Shown: positions 1 through 6,362 of the stretch, in pieces | How the letters are laid out: each line of letters starts with the position of its first letter | How positions within the stretch are numbered: the first letter of the stretch is position 1 | Source: a bacterium UBA3756 | GTDB taxonomy: Bacteria > Bacteroidota > Bacteroidia > Bacteroidales > Bacteroidaceae | DNA: 6,362 bases | Assembly (NCBI GenBank): GCA_002371695.1 | Contig: DFGG01000033.1 | Location: forward strand, 1-6,362 | Direction of reading: 5' to 3' | Translations under genes and position numbers: made by a program | Notes under the pieces: model-generated | Database searches by the model: none | Told to the model about the DNA's origin: nothing | What the model saw: the letters and a program-made list of their open reading frames with translations, nothing else

Positions 1-1514
1 CAGAAAGAAGAGTAAGGGTGCGTTTCGCACCGAGTCCCACGGGGGCTCTCCACATCGGCGGTGTGCGTACCGCCCTATACAATTATCTGTTTGCACGGCA
101 GCATGGGGGCGACCTCGTGTTTCGTATTGAGGATACAGACTCCAACCGTTTCGTGCCCGGAGCCGAGGAGTATATCATAGAGTCGTTTAAGTGGCTGGGT
201 ATCAAGTTCGACGAAGGCGTCAGCTTCGGTGGCGACAAGGGGCCCTATCGCCAGAGTGAGCGCCGCGACATCTATAAGAAATATGTGAAGCAGCTGCTCG
301 ATGCCGACAAGGCCTATATCGCTTTCGATACGCCTGAGGAACTGGAGCAGAAGCGTCAGAAGATACAGAATTTCCAGTATGACTGTCATACGCGTGGCCA
401 GATGCGCAATTCACTGACGCTCCCGAAGGAAGAGGTGGAGCGGCTCATCAGTGAGGGCTGCCAGTATGTGGTGCGCTTCAAGATAGAGGCTGGACAGGAA
501 GTGCTGGTCAATGACCTGATTCGTGGCGAGGTACGGGTGAAGAGCGATATCCTTGATGACAAGGTGCTCTTCAAGAGTGCCGACGAGCTGCCCACCTATC
601 ATCTGGCAAATATCGTAGACGACCATCTGATGGAGATTTCCCACGTGATCCGTGGTGAGGAGTGGCTGCCGAGTGCACCGCTCCATGTACTGCTCTATCA
701 GGCTTTCGGCTGGGAGGATACCATGCCTCAGTTTGCACATCTGCCGTTGCTGCTGAAACCCGACGGCAAGGGTAAGCTCTCCAAGCGTGACGGCGATCGC
801 CTGGGCTTTCCTGTGTTCCCATTGGAGTGGCATGACCCCAAGACGGGCGAGGTGAGCCGCGGCTATCGTGAGGATGGCTATTTCCCTGAGGCCGTCATCA
901 ATTTCCTGGCTCTCCTTGGATGGAATCCCGGTGGCGAACAGGAAATATTTTCCCTTGACGAGCTGGTGCCGCTGTTCGACATTACGAAATGCTCGAAGGC
1001 TGGTGCTAAGTTCGCCTATGACAAGGGAATATGGTTTAACCACGAATATATCCTGAAGAAGTCGGCTGAGGAGATTGCCCGGATATGGCTCCCCGAGGTG
1101 CGGCAGCATTGTCAGGATGCAACCCTGGAGCGTGTCACCAAGGTGTGCGAGATTATGAAGGACCGTGTGAACTTCGTCAAGGAGTTGTGGCCCCTCTGCT
1201 CCTTCTTCTTCGAGGCTCCCCAGTCATACGATGAGAAAACGGTCAAGAAGCGCTGGAAGGACGATTCGGCTGCCGTGATGACCGAGCTCGTCGCTGTGCT
1301 GGAAGGCATCGATGATTTCTCGCTGGAGAATCAGGAGCAGATCGTGCATGCCTGGGTGGAGCAGAAGGAATATAAGCTGGGCAACGTGATGAATGCCTGG
1401 CGACTGACACTCGTCGGCGAAGGCAAGGGTCCAGGTATGTTCGACATTTCCGCCTTCCTGGGTAAGGAAGAGACGATTGCACGAATGAAGCGGGCTATAG
1501 AAGTGCTGGGATAA
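1..1514 (+). CDS. gltX: Glutamate--tRNA ligase (glutamyl-tRNA synthetase), 5' end cut by window edge
   Basis: Class I aminoacyl-tRNA synthetase that charges tRNA-Glu with glutamate in the cytosol. A GTG at 18 could serve as start, but the frame is open upstream and reads [14 protein letters not shown], the usual beginning of this family, so the true start is probably about four bases before the window (ATGGCAGAA would fit). Counting from the codon at 18, the HIGH-type signature is HIGG at residues 12-15, after the PSPTG motif. The KMSKS-type loop is KLSKRDG at 253-259. It is followed by an extra segment (about 260-290: [13 protein letters not shown], then [12 protein letters not shown]) that I associate with Bacteroidetes GltX. 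The C-terminal anticodon-binding helical domain (about 330-498) is intact. About 503 residues are visible, a normal length. The stop overlaps the waaA start by one base (TAATG), suggesting co-transcription and translational coupling. The promoter lies outside the window. Confidence 0.97.
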   Translation, partial: ERRVRVRFAPSPTGALHIGGVRTALYNYLFARQHGGDLVFRIEDTDSNRFVPGAEEYIIESFKWLGIKFDEGVSFGGDKGPYRQSERRDIYKKYVKQLLDADKAYIAFDTPEELEQKRQKIQNFQYDCHTRGQMRNSLTLPKEEVERLISEGCQYVVRFKIEAGQEVLVNDLIRGEVRVKSDILDDKVLFKSADELPTYHLANIVDDHLMEISHVIRGEEWLPSAPLHVLLYQAFGWEDTMPQFAHLPLLLKPDGKGKLSKRDGDRLGFPVFPLEWHDPKTGEVSRGYREDGYFPEAVINFLALLGWNPGGEQEIFSLDELVPLFDITKCSKAGAKFAYDKGIWFNHEYILKKSAEEIARIWLPEVRQHCQDATLERVTKVCEIMKDRVNFVKELWPLCSFFFEAPQSYDEKTVKKRWKDDSAAVMTELVAVLEGIDDFSLENQEQIVHAWVEQKEYKLGNVMNAWRLTLVGEGKGPGMFDISAFLGKEETIARMKRAIEVLG

Positions 1515-2812
1515 TGTATAATCTTGTCATATACCTCTATCTGTTGGGAGTGGCTGTCTATAGCTGCTTCAACGAGAAGGTGCGTAAGATGTGGCGTGGA
1601 GAGCGTGACGCATTTCGTCTGCTCCGTGAAAAGGTTGATCCCCAGGCCAGGTATGTGTGGTTTCACGCAGCATCTCTCGGCGAGTTTGAACAGGGGCGCC
1701 CTTTGATGGAGCGCCTGCGCAAAGAGCATCCTGAATACAAAATACTCCTGACGTTCTTTTCTCCTTCTGGCTATGAGGTGAGGAAGAACTATGAGGGGGC
1801 AGACATTATCTGTTATCTGCCACTCGATACAATCACCAATGCTCGGCGATTCCTCAGGACCATCCGGCCTGAGATGGCCTTTTTCATCAAGTACGAGTTC
1901 TGGTACAACTATCTGCATATCCTGAAGCATCGCGGGGTGCCCGTTTACAGCGTGTCGAGCATCTTCCGTGCTGACCAGGTGTTCTTCAAATGGTATGGAC
2001 GCCAGTATGGTCGCGTGCTTCACTGCTTCACCCATTTCTTCGTGCAGAACGAGTTCAGCAAGGAACTGTTGGCCAAGATCGGTATCACGAACGTCAGCGT
2101 GACGGGTGATACCCGCTTCGACCGTGTTCTCCAGATCAAGGAGGCCGCCAAGCAGTTGCCGATAGTGGAGCAGTTTGTACAAAACGGCGACGGTAGTTCC
2201 CCGAAGGTGTTTGTGGCAGGGTCTTCTTGGCCTCCTGATGAGGAGATATTCATCCGTTACTTCAATCAGCACCGTGACTGGAAACTCATCGTCGCTCCTC
2301 ACGTGATTGGTGAGGACCATCTGCAGCAGATAGAGCGAATGCTCGAGGGCCGCAAGGTCGTCCGCTACACTCAGGCACAGGCCCAGGCGGAGCCAGGCCC
2401 AATCTCTCAATCTCTCAATCTCTCAATCTCTCAATCTCTCAAATCTTCCGAGGTGCTGATCATCGACTGTTTCGGCCTGTTGTCGAGCATCTACCACTAT
2501 GGTGATGTGGCCTATGTGGGTGGAGGTTTCGGCGTTGGAATCCATAATCTGTTGGAGGCTGCCGTCTGGGATGTGCCTGTGTTCTTCGGCCCCAACAATG
2601 AGAAGTTCCAGGAGGCCCAGGGGCTGAAGCAGAACGGTGGTTTTGAGATTGGCAGCTACGAGGACTTCGAGCGTCAGATGGACCGTTTCTCAGCCGATGC
2701 CAGTGATCTCGCTGATCAAGGACGCCAGGCCGGGCTCTTTGTCAAGAGCCGTGCCGGTGCTACTCAGAAGATATTCTCCGAAGTGTTCTCGGCAACGGGC
2801 AATTCCCGGTAG
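1514..2812 (+). CDS. waaA: 3-deoxy-D-manno-octulosonic acid (Kdo) transferase
   Basis: GT-B glycosyltransferase (family GT30) that moves Kdo from CMP-Kdo onto the lipid A precursor at the cytoplasmic face of the inner membrane, the first step of LPS core assembly. The N-terminus (about 1-18) is a hydrophobic membrane anchor. HAASLGE at 51-57 carries the conserved acidic residue (E57) taken as catalytic base in this family. KYEFWYN (126-132), GDTRFDRV (198-205) and GSSW (236-239) are further family blocks. The nucleotide-sugar binding C-terminal half has GGGFG (336-340), GIHNLLEAA (342-350) and PVFFGP (355-360). The 432 residues are slightly long because of a low-complexity insertion at about 286-312 (QAQAQAEPGP, then ISQSLNLSISQSLK) before VLIIDCFGLLSS. 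Most of it is an 8-bp tandem repeat. The start ATG overlaps the gltX stop; the stop lies 4 bases from the stop of the convergent nucleotidase gene. How many Kdo residues it adds cannot be told from sequence. Confidence 0.95.
   Translation: MYNLVIYLYLLGVAVYSCFNEKVRKMWRGERDAFRLLREKVDPQARYVWFHAASLGEFEQGRPLMERLRKEHPEYKILLTFFSPSGYEVRKNYEGADIICYLPLDTITNARRFLRTIRPEMAFFIKYEFWYNYLHILKHRGVPVYSVSSIFRADQVFFKWYGRQYGRVLHCFTHFFVQNEFSKELLAKIGITNVSVTGDTRFDRVLQIKEAAKQLPIVEQFVQNGDGSSPKVFVAGSSWPPDEEIFIRYFNQHRDWKLIVAPHVIGEDHLQQIERMLEGRKVVRYTQAQAQAEPGPISQSLNLSISQSLKSSEVLIIDCFGLLSSIYHYGDVAYVGGGFGVGIHNLLEAAVWDVPVFFGPNNEKFQEAQGLKQNGGFEIGSYEDFERQMDRFSADASDLADQGRQAGLFVKSRAGATQKIFSEVFSATGNSR
2400..2442 (+). repeat. 8-bp tandem repeat (AATCTCTC x5) inside waaA
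   Basis: Five perfect copies of AATCTCTC occupy 2401-2440, and perfect period-8 sequence extends over 2400-2442. Eight is not a multiple of three, so three copies make an eight-residue peptide period (ISQSLNLS). The insert sits in the linker between the two Rossmann-like halves of WaaA, where homologues usually have a short variable stretch. Losing one copy would bring a TGA in frame at 2503-2505; gaining one would bring a TGA in frame at 2457-2459. Either product ends before GGGFG. Copy-number variation is possible but not shown by a single sequence. Confidence 0.95.
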
Positions 2813-2816
2813 AACC

Positions 2817-4274
2817 TTACTCTTTGATAATACGCATGTTGCTGATACCCAGATAGCTGACCGCTCCCTTGCGTTCCAGATAGTCGATGATGAAGCTTGA
2901 GGTCTCACGGTTCTGTCCTTCTGGCTCTCTGCTGAGGAGAGACTTCATGACAGCAGACATATAGCTGCTGGTGGCTATCGAGTAAACCTTGGAGTGGTCA
3001 GGATCCTTGCCGTCTTCCGTCAGTAGCCGGATGCGCTTCAGCTGGTTGGTATTGTCCTTGTCCACCGTTACTTCGCATATCAGTCCTGAGATGCGTGGCA
3101 GATGGTTGAGTGTGCCACGGCTATAGGTAGTCATGACCGTCACCAGCTCCTCGATGGTCATCCTGAGAATGACGGCCTCGTTGTAGAATGGGTCCATCGA
3201 CAGGATGTCGAACACGGTGATGTTGCCCGCCGGCAGGCGATTGAGGCGCACATTGCCAGGGTTCACCAGTCCGATGTCAGCTCTGGCTTCCTCCCTGAAG
3301 GCATCGCACATCATATAGCTGATCTCGTCGCTCGTCTCGAAGGGCGTGGCTGCCTGTGCTATCACTTGCTTGAAATCGGGATTGTCGCTGAAGTAGTCGA
3401 CCATGGCTTGCACAATCCTGTTGCTCTTGGGGAAACTGGGCACGTCGATGTATTCTGCCTTTTTGTCGGTGATGCGACCATTCCAGAGGGTGAGAGTGAT
3501 GTGTGTCACCTTCGACAGCCGGTTGCTGTTCTGGGTGATGAGTACACCGTTGTGGAGCGGTTCGTCGGCAGTCAGCTGGGTGTGGGAGTGCCCGCCGATG
3601 ATCAGGTCGAGCCATGGGTATTCCTCTGCCATCTTGATGTCATCCTCATAGCCGATGTGAGAGAGCAGGATGGTGGCATCGCACTGTTCGCTGAAGTCCA
3701 TGTACCGTGCTACGGTTCTCAGTGGTGAGGCAAAGCGGTAATCCTTCACGTTGTCGGGATGGGTGTCGGGTCGCCCCTGGGGGTTCACCTGCACTGTACC
3801 GATGACACCTATCTTCAGTCCGTCCACATCGAACACCTGTGTGGGAACTATTCCCAGGTGTTTGTCTTCTGCGGGGAAGATATTGGCGCAGATGTAGTTG
3901 AAGGCCGAGAGACCTATCAGCGGTTCCAGCGAATGCACGTCAAACTCGTGGTTGCCGAGGGTGGTGGCATGGAATCCCACCGTGTTCATCAGTGCCACCA
4001 TCGGGTAGGACGACGGCTTGTACATGTCGTTCAGCGGATTGCCCGTGCGGTTGTCGCCAGCAGAGAGTATGAGCAGCTGCGGATAGAGCGTGCGCAGGCT
4101 GTCGGCGATGGCTGCCAGCTGCGGAAATGCCTTGATGTTGGCATGCATGTCGTTGGCTGCCAGGATGTGTATCTCCCGTTTCTGTCCGTAGGTGCTGATG
4201 GTCAGCAGGACCGACAGGCAGAGCGTGACGACTATTCTGGTGTAACAAGTGTGATTCAGGCGGTATTCTTTCAT
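2817..4274 (-). CDS. Periplasmic 5'-nucleotidase / UshA-family metallophosphoesterase
   Basis: Two-domain enzyme of the 5'-nucleotidase family, which hydrolyses nucleoside monophosphates or related phosphoesters outside the cytoplasm using two metal ions. The N-terminus has a Sec-type signal peptide: a basic start, hydrophobic core at about 14-28, probable cleavage after TYG-30. There is no lipobox cysteine, so a soluble periplasmic protein is likelier than a lipoprotein. Metal-binding motifs appear in order: NDMH (D42, H44), GDN (73-75), GNHE (107-110), LLSH (H206) and GGHSH (227-231). The C-terminal nucleotidase domain (about 310-475) has NPGNVR (338-343) and DPFYNE (361-366), matching the substrate-binding domain. 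The 485 residues form a complete protein with both domains in one chain. The start ATG at 4274 places the signal peptide correctly and lies just downstream of a TATCTTTG promoter element. The exact substrate (AMP, UDP-sugar, cyclic nucleotide) cannot be decided. Confidence 0.9.
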   Translation of the reverse strand: MKEYRLNHTCYTRIVVTLCLSVLLTISTYGQKREIHILAANDMHANIKAFPQLAAIADSLRTLYPQLLILSAGDNRTGNPLNDMYKPSSYPMVALMNTVGFHATTLGNHEFDVHSLEPLIGLSAFNYICANIFPAEDKHLGIVPTQVFDVDGLKIGVIGTVQVNPQGRPDTHPDNVKDYRFASPLRTVARYMDFSEQCDATILLSHIGYEDDIKMAEEYPWLDLIIGGHSHTQLTADEPLHNGVLITQNSNRLSKVTHITLTLWNGRITDKKAEYIDVPSFPKSNRIVQAMVDYFSDNPDFKQVIAQAATPFETSDEISYMMCDAFREEARADIGLVNPGNVRLNRLPAGNITVFDILSMDPFYNEAVILRMTIEELVTVMTTYSRGTLNHLPRISGLICEVTVDKDNTNQLKRIRLLTEDGKDPDHSKVYSIATSSYMSAVMKSLLSREPEGQNRETSSFIIDYLERKGAVSYLGISNMRIIKE

Positions 4275-4306
4275 TCTTATTGCGCTAAATGTTATTAACG
4301 GAGATG

Positions 4307-4314
4307 CAAAGATA
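4307..4314 (-). promoter_or_regulatory. Bacteroidetes-type -7 promoter element for the nucleotidase gene
   Basis: On the minus strand this reads TATCTTTG followed by CA, a full match to the Bacteroidetes primary sigma factor -7 consensus TAnnTTTG. Transcription would start near 4300, giving a leader of about 26 bases before the ATG at 4274. I see no convincing -33 TTG element at the expected distance. The leader is AT-rich with no strong Shine-Dalgarno sequence, which is normal for this phylum. Confidence 0.7.
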
Positions 4315-4420
4315 CATAATATTTATAAAATAAGGGCCATCATTCGTGATTTATTTCGTATTCCGGGATAAAATAGCAATTAATCTTCCAAAATCGCTTT
4401 CGTATATCAGCTTTATTGTG

Positions 4421-4428
4421 TAATTTTG
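4421..4428 (+). promoter_or_regulatory. Bacteroidetes-type -7 promoter element for the membrane metallophosphoesterase gene
   Basis: The sequence TAATTTTG followed by CA fully matches TAnnTTTG. A weak -33 candidate (TTTCG at 4398-4402) lies at about the right distance. Transcription would begin around 4433-4436, leaving a leader of roughly 20 bases before the ATG at 4453. Together with the minus-strand element about 107 bases away it makes the AT-rich gap 4275-4452 a divergent promoter region. I see no clear operator palindrome or riboswitch in the gap. Confidence 0.7.
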
Positions 4429-4452
4429 CACGGGAGTTTTGAATCATAACGG

Positions 4453-5571
4453 ATGAAGGCTATGTGGATGTTTGTGTTTTGGGTGCTGCCGTTGGTGGCT
4501 ATCCTCTATCTCGGATGGCATATATGGACTATCCTGCCGTGGTCGGGATGGTGGAAATCGGGAGTCATTACGCTGGGTGTGGGCTGCTTTCTGCTGCTCT
4601 TCCTCTCAGTGGCGCGACGGTTCGACACATTGCCCCTGCCAGTGGCTCAACTGGCATACGAGGTGGGCACTTCGTCGATCATGGTGATGCTCTATCTGGT
4701 GATGCTCTTCCTGGTACTCGATCTGGGACGCCTGCTGCATCTCGTGCCCCGTTCGTTGCTATACCATAACTGGCAGTCGGCTCTTGCCATCTTCGTACTG
4801 ATCTTTGCGGTGTTCCTCTATGGCAATCTCCATTATAAGAATAAGGTACGGGTATCGCTGGAGCTTCCGACGCAGAAGCCGTTGGCGAAAGACTATCGGG
4901 TGGTGATGCTTTCCGACCTGCATCTGGGGTACCATAATCCTCGCAAGGAACTGGCCCGATGGGTGGATATGATCAATGCCGAACAGCCTGATTTCATCCT
5001 GATTGCAGGCGATATCATCGACGGCAGCATGCGGCCCCTGATAGAGGAGAAGATGGTTGAGGAGTTCCATCGGTTGAAAGCGCCTGTCTATGCCAGTCTG
5101 GGAAATCATGAGTACTATGCCGGCTCCCCGGAGGCGCAGCAGTTCTTCCGTGACGCTGGTATCCGTCTGCTCATCGATGAGGCTGCCGTGATAGACAGTA
5201 GCATCGTCATCATCGGGCGTGACGACCGTACCAATATGCGTCGCAAGCCCGTCAAAGACTTGGTGGCGGCAGCCAATGTTCAATGTTCAATGCTCAATGT
5301 TCAATCATATACCATCATACTCGACCACCAGCCTTACAATCTCGAGCGCAGTGAGCAGGCTGGTGCCGATTTCCAGCTCAGCGGGCATACCCATCGCGGA
5401 CAGGTGTGGCCTATCTCGTGGATTACCGATGCCATTTATGAGTGCTCATGGGGCAGCCATCAGCGCGGCAATACCCGCTTCTATGTGTCTTCCGGCATCG
5501 GCATCTGGGGCGGCAAGTACCGCATCGGCACGCAGTCGGAATATGTGGTGGCAACCATCAGAAGGGAGTAG
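4453..5571 (+). CDS. Membrane-anchored calcineurin-like metallophosphoesterase (YkuE/YaeI-type)
   Basis: Probable two-metal phosphoesterase tethered to the inner membrane; substrate unknown. The first 125 residues contain four predicted membrane helices (about 5-24, 36-54, 75-95, 108-124). The catalytic domain follows from about 145, with the motifs of the superfamily in order: SDLHLG (D155, H157), GDIID (186-190), GNHE (217-220), DHQP (H292) and SGHTHRGQ (310-317). The C-terminus has the usual SSGIGIWGG block (346-354). The 372 residues are a normal length for the membrane-attached form. Family relatives act on phospholipid or lipid A-type phosphoesters, so an envelope lipid substrate is plausible but inferred. 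A 7-bp tandem repeat encodes residues about 275-285, replacing a short loop before YTIILDHQP. The ATG at 4453 follows a -7 element; ATG codons at 4462 and 4468 are less likely starts. The gene ends in a hairpin shared with the convergent transporter gene. Confidence 0.88.
   Translation: MKAMWMFVFWVLPLVAILYLGWHIWTILPWSGWWKSGVITLGVGCFLLLFLSVARRFDTLPLPVAQLAYEVGTSSIMVMLYLVMLFLVLDLGRLLHLVPRSLLYHNWQSALAIFVLIFAVFLYGNLHYKNKVRVSLELPTQKPLAKDYRVVMLSDLHLGYHNPRKELARWVDMINAEQPDFILIAGDIIDGSMRPLIEEKMVEEFHRLKAPVYASLGNHEYYAGSPEAQQFFRDAGIRLLIDEAAVIDSSIVIIGRDDRTNMRRKPVKDLVAAANVQCSMLNVQSYTIILDHQPYNLERSEQAGADFQLSGHTHRGQVWPISWITDAIYECSWGSHQRGNTRFYVSSGIGIWGGKYRIGTQSEYVVATIRRE
5274..5305 (+). repeat. 7-bp tandem repeat (CAATGTT, about 4.6 copies) inside the metallophosphoesterase gene
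   Basis: Copies run 5274-5280, 5281-5287, 5288-5294 (CAATGCT, one mismatch at 5293) and 5295-5301, plus a partial CAAT at 5302-5305. The encoded peptide is NVQCSMLNVQ, between the RKPVKDL segment and the conserved ILDHQP strand, where relatives have a short variable loop. Gaining one unit would put a TGA in frame at 5352-5354. Losing one would switch to a frame open to 5623 that lacks the GHTH metal-binding motif. Confidence 0.92.
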
Positions 5572-5588
5572 CACTGCTACTCCCTTTT
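5562..5588. terminator. Hairpin terminator shared by two convergent genes
   Basis: A perfect 11-bp stem (AAGGGAGTAGC at 5562-5572 with GCTACTCCCTT at 5576-5586) closes a 3-base loop (ACT). On the plus strand it runs into TTTTGTATTT, a fair intrinsic terminator for the phosphoesterase gene. On the minus strand the stem is followed by CTGATGG, so the U-tract is poor and termination of the transporter gene may be weaker. The stem contains the stop codons of both genes. Confidence 0.85.
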
Positions 5589-6362
5589 GTATTTCCTATG
5601 TTGCCAGATTTCTATTGAGTTGATGATGTTCTGCCAGAGAATGTAGCAGCCGGGACCTACTGACGACAGGGGATTCAGGTAGGTGGAGGAGAGCCAGATG
5701 GCAAAGGCGGTGTTCTTCTGGCCGAGGGCCTGTCCGGACTCCTGTGCGTGGTTGAAGAAATGGCCGATGTAACGCCCCACGGCAAACTGCACGACGCACA
5801 TGACCAGTCCCAGCAGGGCGATGGCCAAGAGCAGGGCGATGCTACTTTCGGCATTGACGATATTCTTCACCGTAGTGCCTGTAACAATCATCAGCGAACA
5901 GCCCCACAGGTAGTAGCTCAGGTCGTTGATGGAGATGACCCAGGCGTGGAGTCGGTGCATGTGGTGTTTCACCACGTATGCCAGCAGCATCGGCACGATC
6001 AGCACGATGAACACTTCGTGGAGTATCTTCAGGAAGGCTGCCATGAAGGTGATGTCTGCTCCTTTCTCGATCATCGGGAAGCAGACGGGCACGAGTAGGG
6101 CTGTAAGAAAGTTGGAGAGGAAGGTGTAGGTGGTCATCTGTTCCAGCGAGCCTCCCAGCTTCTGGGTGACTACGGCAGCGGCAGTGGCGCAGGGACAGAT
6201 GACGCACATCAGGATGGCCTCCATCAATACGAGGCTGTCGCCCGCCATGGAGAATCCGAGCATCAGCCCCATCAGTGCTGCGATGAAGATGAGCTGGAAC
6301 AGGCCTGTCCAGAAATGCCACGCCACGGGCCGCAGCTTGCGGAAGTCGACCTTGCAGAAAGT
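5577..6362 (-). CDS. Bile acid:sodium symporter family (BASS) transporter, N-terminus beyond window edge
   Basis: Integral inner-membrane protein of the BASS superfamily, members of which import organic anions with sodium. A GTG at 6326 could be read as a start, but the frame is open to the right edge (TFCKVDFRKLRP before it), so the gene continues outside. About 261 residues are visible and roughly 50-70 are probably missing. Counting from the first visible residue, the conserved CP motif of the first discontinuous helix is CPCATAAAVVT at 56-66. The second signature is GQKNTAFA at 214-221, preceded by E208, resembling the ExGxQN sodium-site motif of the family with altered spacing. About seven hydrophobic segments lie between and around these. 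The short charged tail (HRKYKRE) ends in the shared hairpin. The substrate is unknown; bile acid transport should not be assumed, since many bacterial members carry pantoate, pyruvate or other acids. Confidence 0.82.
   Translation of the reverse strand, partial: TFCKVDFRKLRPVAWHFWTGLFQLIFIAALMGLMLGFSMAGDSLVLMEAILMCVICPCATAAAVVTQKLGGSLEQMTTYTFLSNFLTALLVPVCFPMIEKGADITFMAAFLKILHEVFIVLIVPMLLAYVVKHHMHRLHAWVISINDLSYYLWGCSLMIVTGTTVKNIVNAESSIALLLAIALLGLVMCVVQFAVGRYIGHFFNHAQESGQALGQKNTAFAIWLSSTYLNPLSSVGPGCYILWQNIINSIEIWQHRKYKRE

Noticed and set aside
18..20. GTG as the gltX start codon
   Set aside because: The frame is open to the window edge and the upstream codons (ERRVR) match the usual GltX N-terminus, so the true start is outside.
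411..1109. Minus-strand open frame (232 codons) within gltX
   Set aside because: Antisense to the conserved catalytic region of GltX, with no family resemblance.
1331..2410. Long open frame (359 codons) on the minus strand opposite gltX and waaA
   Set aside because: It lies entirely antisense to two clearly conserved genes and resembles no family I know; long antisense frames are common where third positions are GC-rich.
2400..2442. CRISPR array or insertion-sequence end
   Set aside because: The units are only 8 bp with no spacers, and there are no terminal inverted repeats, target duplications or transposase nearby.
2733..2750. GGCTCTT/AAGAGCC hairpin near the waaA end
   Set aside because: A perfect 7-bp stem, but inside coding sequence about 60 bases before the stop and with no U-tract, so it is not annotated as a terminator.
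2794..2812. Weak stem CGGG/CCCG at the waaA stop as a terminator
   Set aside because: Only four base pairs and no T-run on either strand.
3102..4298. Two plus-strand open frames (208 and 179 codons) opposite the nucleotidase gene
   Set aside because: Their translations are rich in His, Val and Gly with no recognisable domain, while the minus strand encodes a complete nucleotidase with all metal motifs.
6324..6326. GTG as the start of the BASS transporter
   Set aside because: The frame is open to the edge, and starting here would remove about two membrane helices expected in the family.

Overview
This window looks like an ordinary chromosomal segment from a member of the Bacteroidales, most likely Prevotella-like. 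The signs are a GltX with the long insertion after the KLSKRDG loop that I associate with Bacteroidetes glutamyl-tRNA synthetases, Kdo transferase features of the same phylum (HAASLGE, KYEFW), and two good matches to the Bacteroidetes -7 promoter element TAnnTTTG in the one real intergenic gap. The genes look moderately GC-rich and the gap clearly AT-rich. The genus is inferred, not shown.

Layout: gltX enters at the left edge with only its first few codons missing. It overlaps by one base (TAATG) with waaA, the Kdo transferase of lipid A-core assembly. A periplasmic 5'-nucleotidase/UshA-type metallophosphoesterase follows on the minus strand, its stop only 4 bases from the waaA stop. A 178-base AT-rich gap (4275-4452) holds divergent promoters, one for the nucleotidase (minus) and one for a membrane-anchored calcineurin-like metallophosphoesterase (plus). 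That gene converges on a minus-strand bile acid:sodium symporter family (BASS) transporter, which runs off the right edge. A strong hairpin spans the junction and is built from the 3' ends of both genes.

Functionally the window mixes translation (gltX), outer-membrane LPS synthesis (waaA), periplasmic nucleotide salvage, an envelope-associated phosphoesterase of unknown substrate, and an organic anion/sodium symporter. I see no phage, transposon, CRISPR, toxin-antitoxin or defence genes and no RNA gene, and I do not think a new multi-gene system is present.

The most unusual signals are two short tandem repeats inside coding sequence: five copies of an 8-mer (AATCTCTC) in waaA and about four and a half copies of a 7-mer (CAATGTT) in the plus-strand phosphoesterase. 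Both lie where the families have short variable loops, and neither unit is a multiple of three. Gaining or losing one unit would therefore shift the frame and destroy the C-terminal domain. They could be phase-variable switches, or just two landings of a repeat type scattered in this genome.
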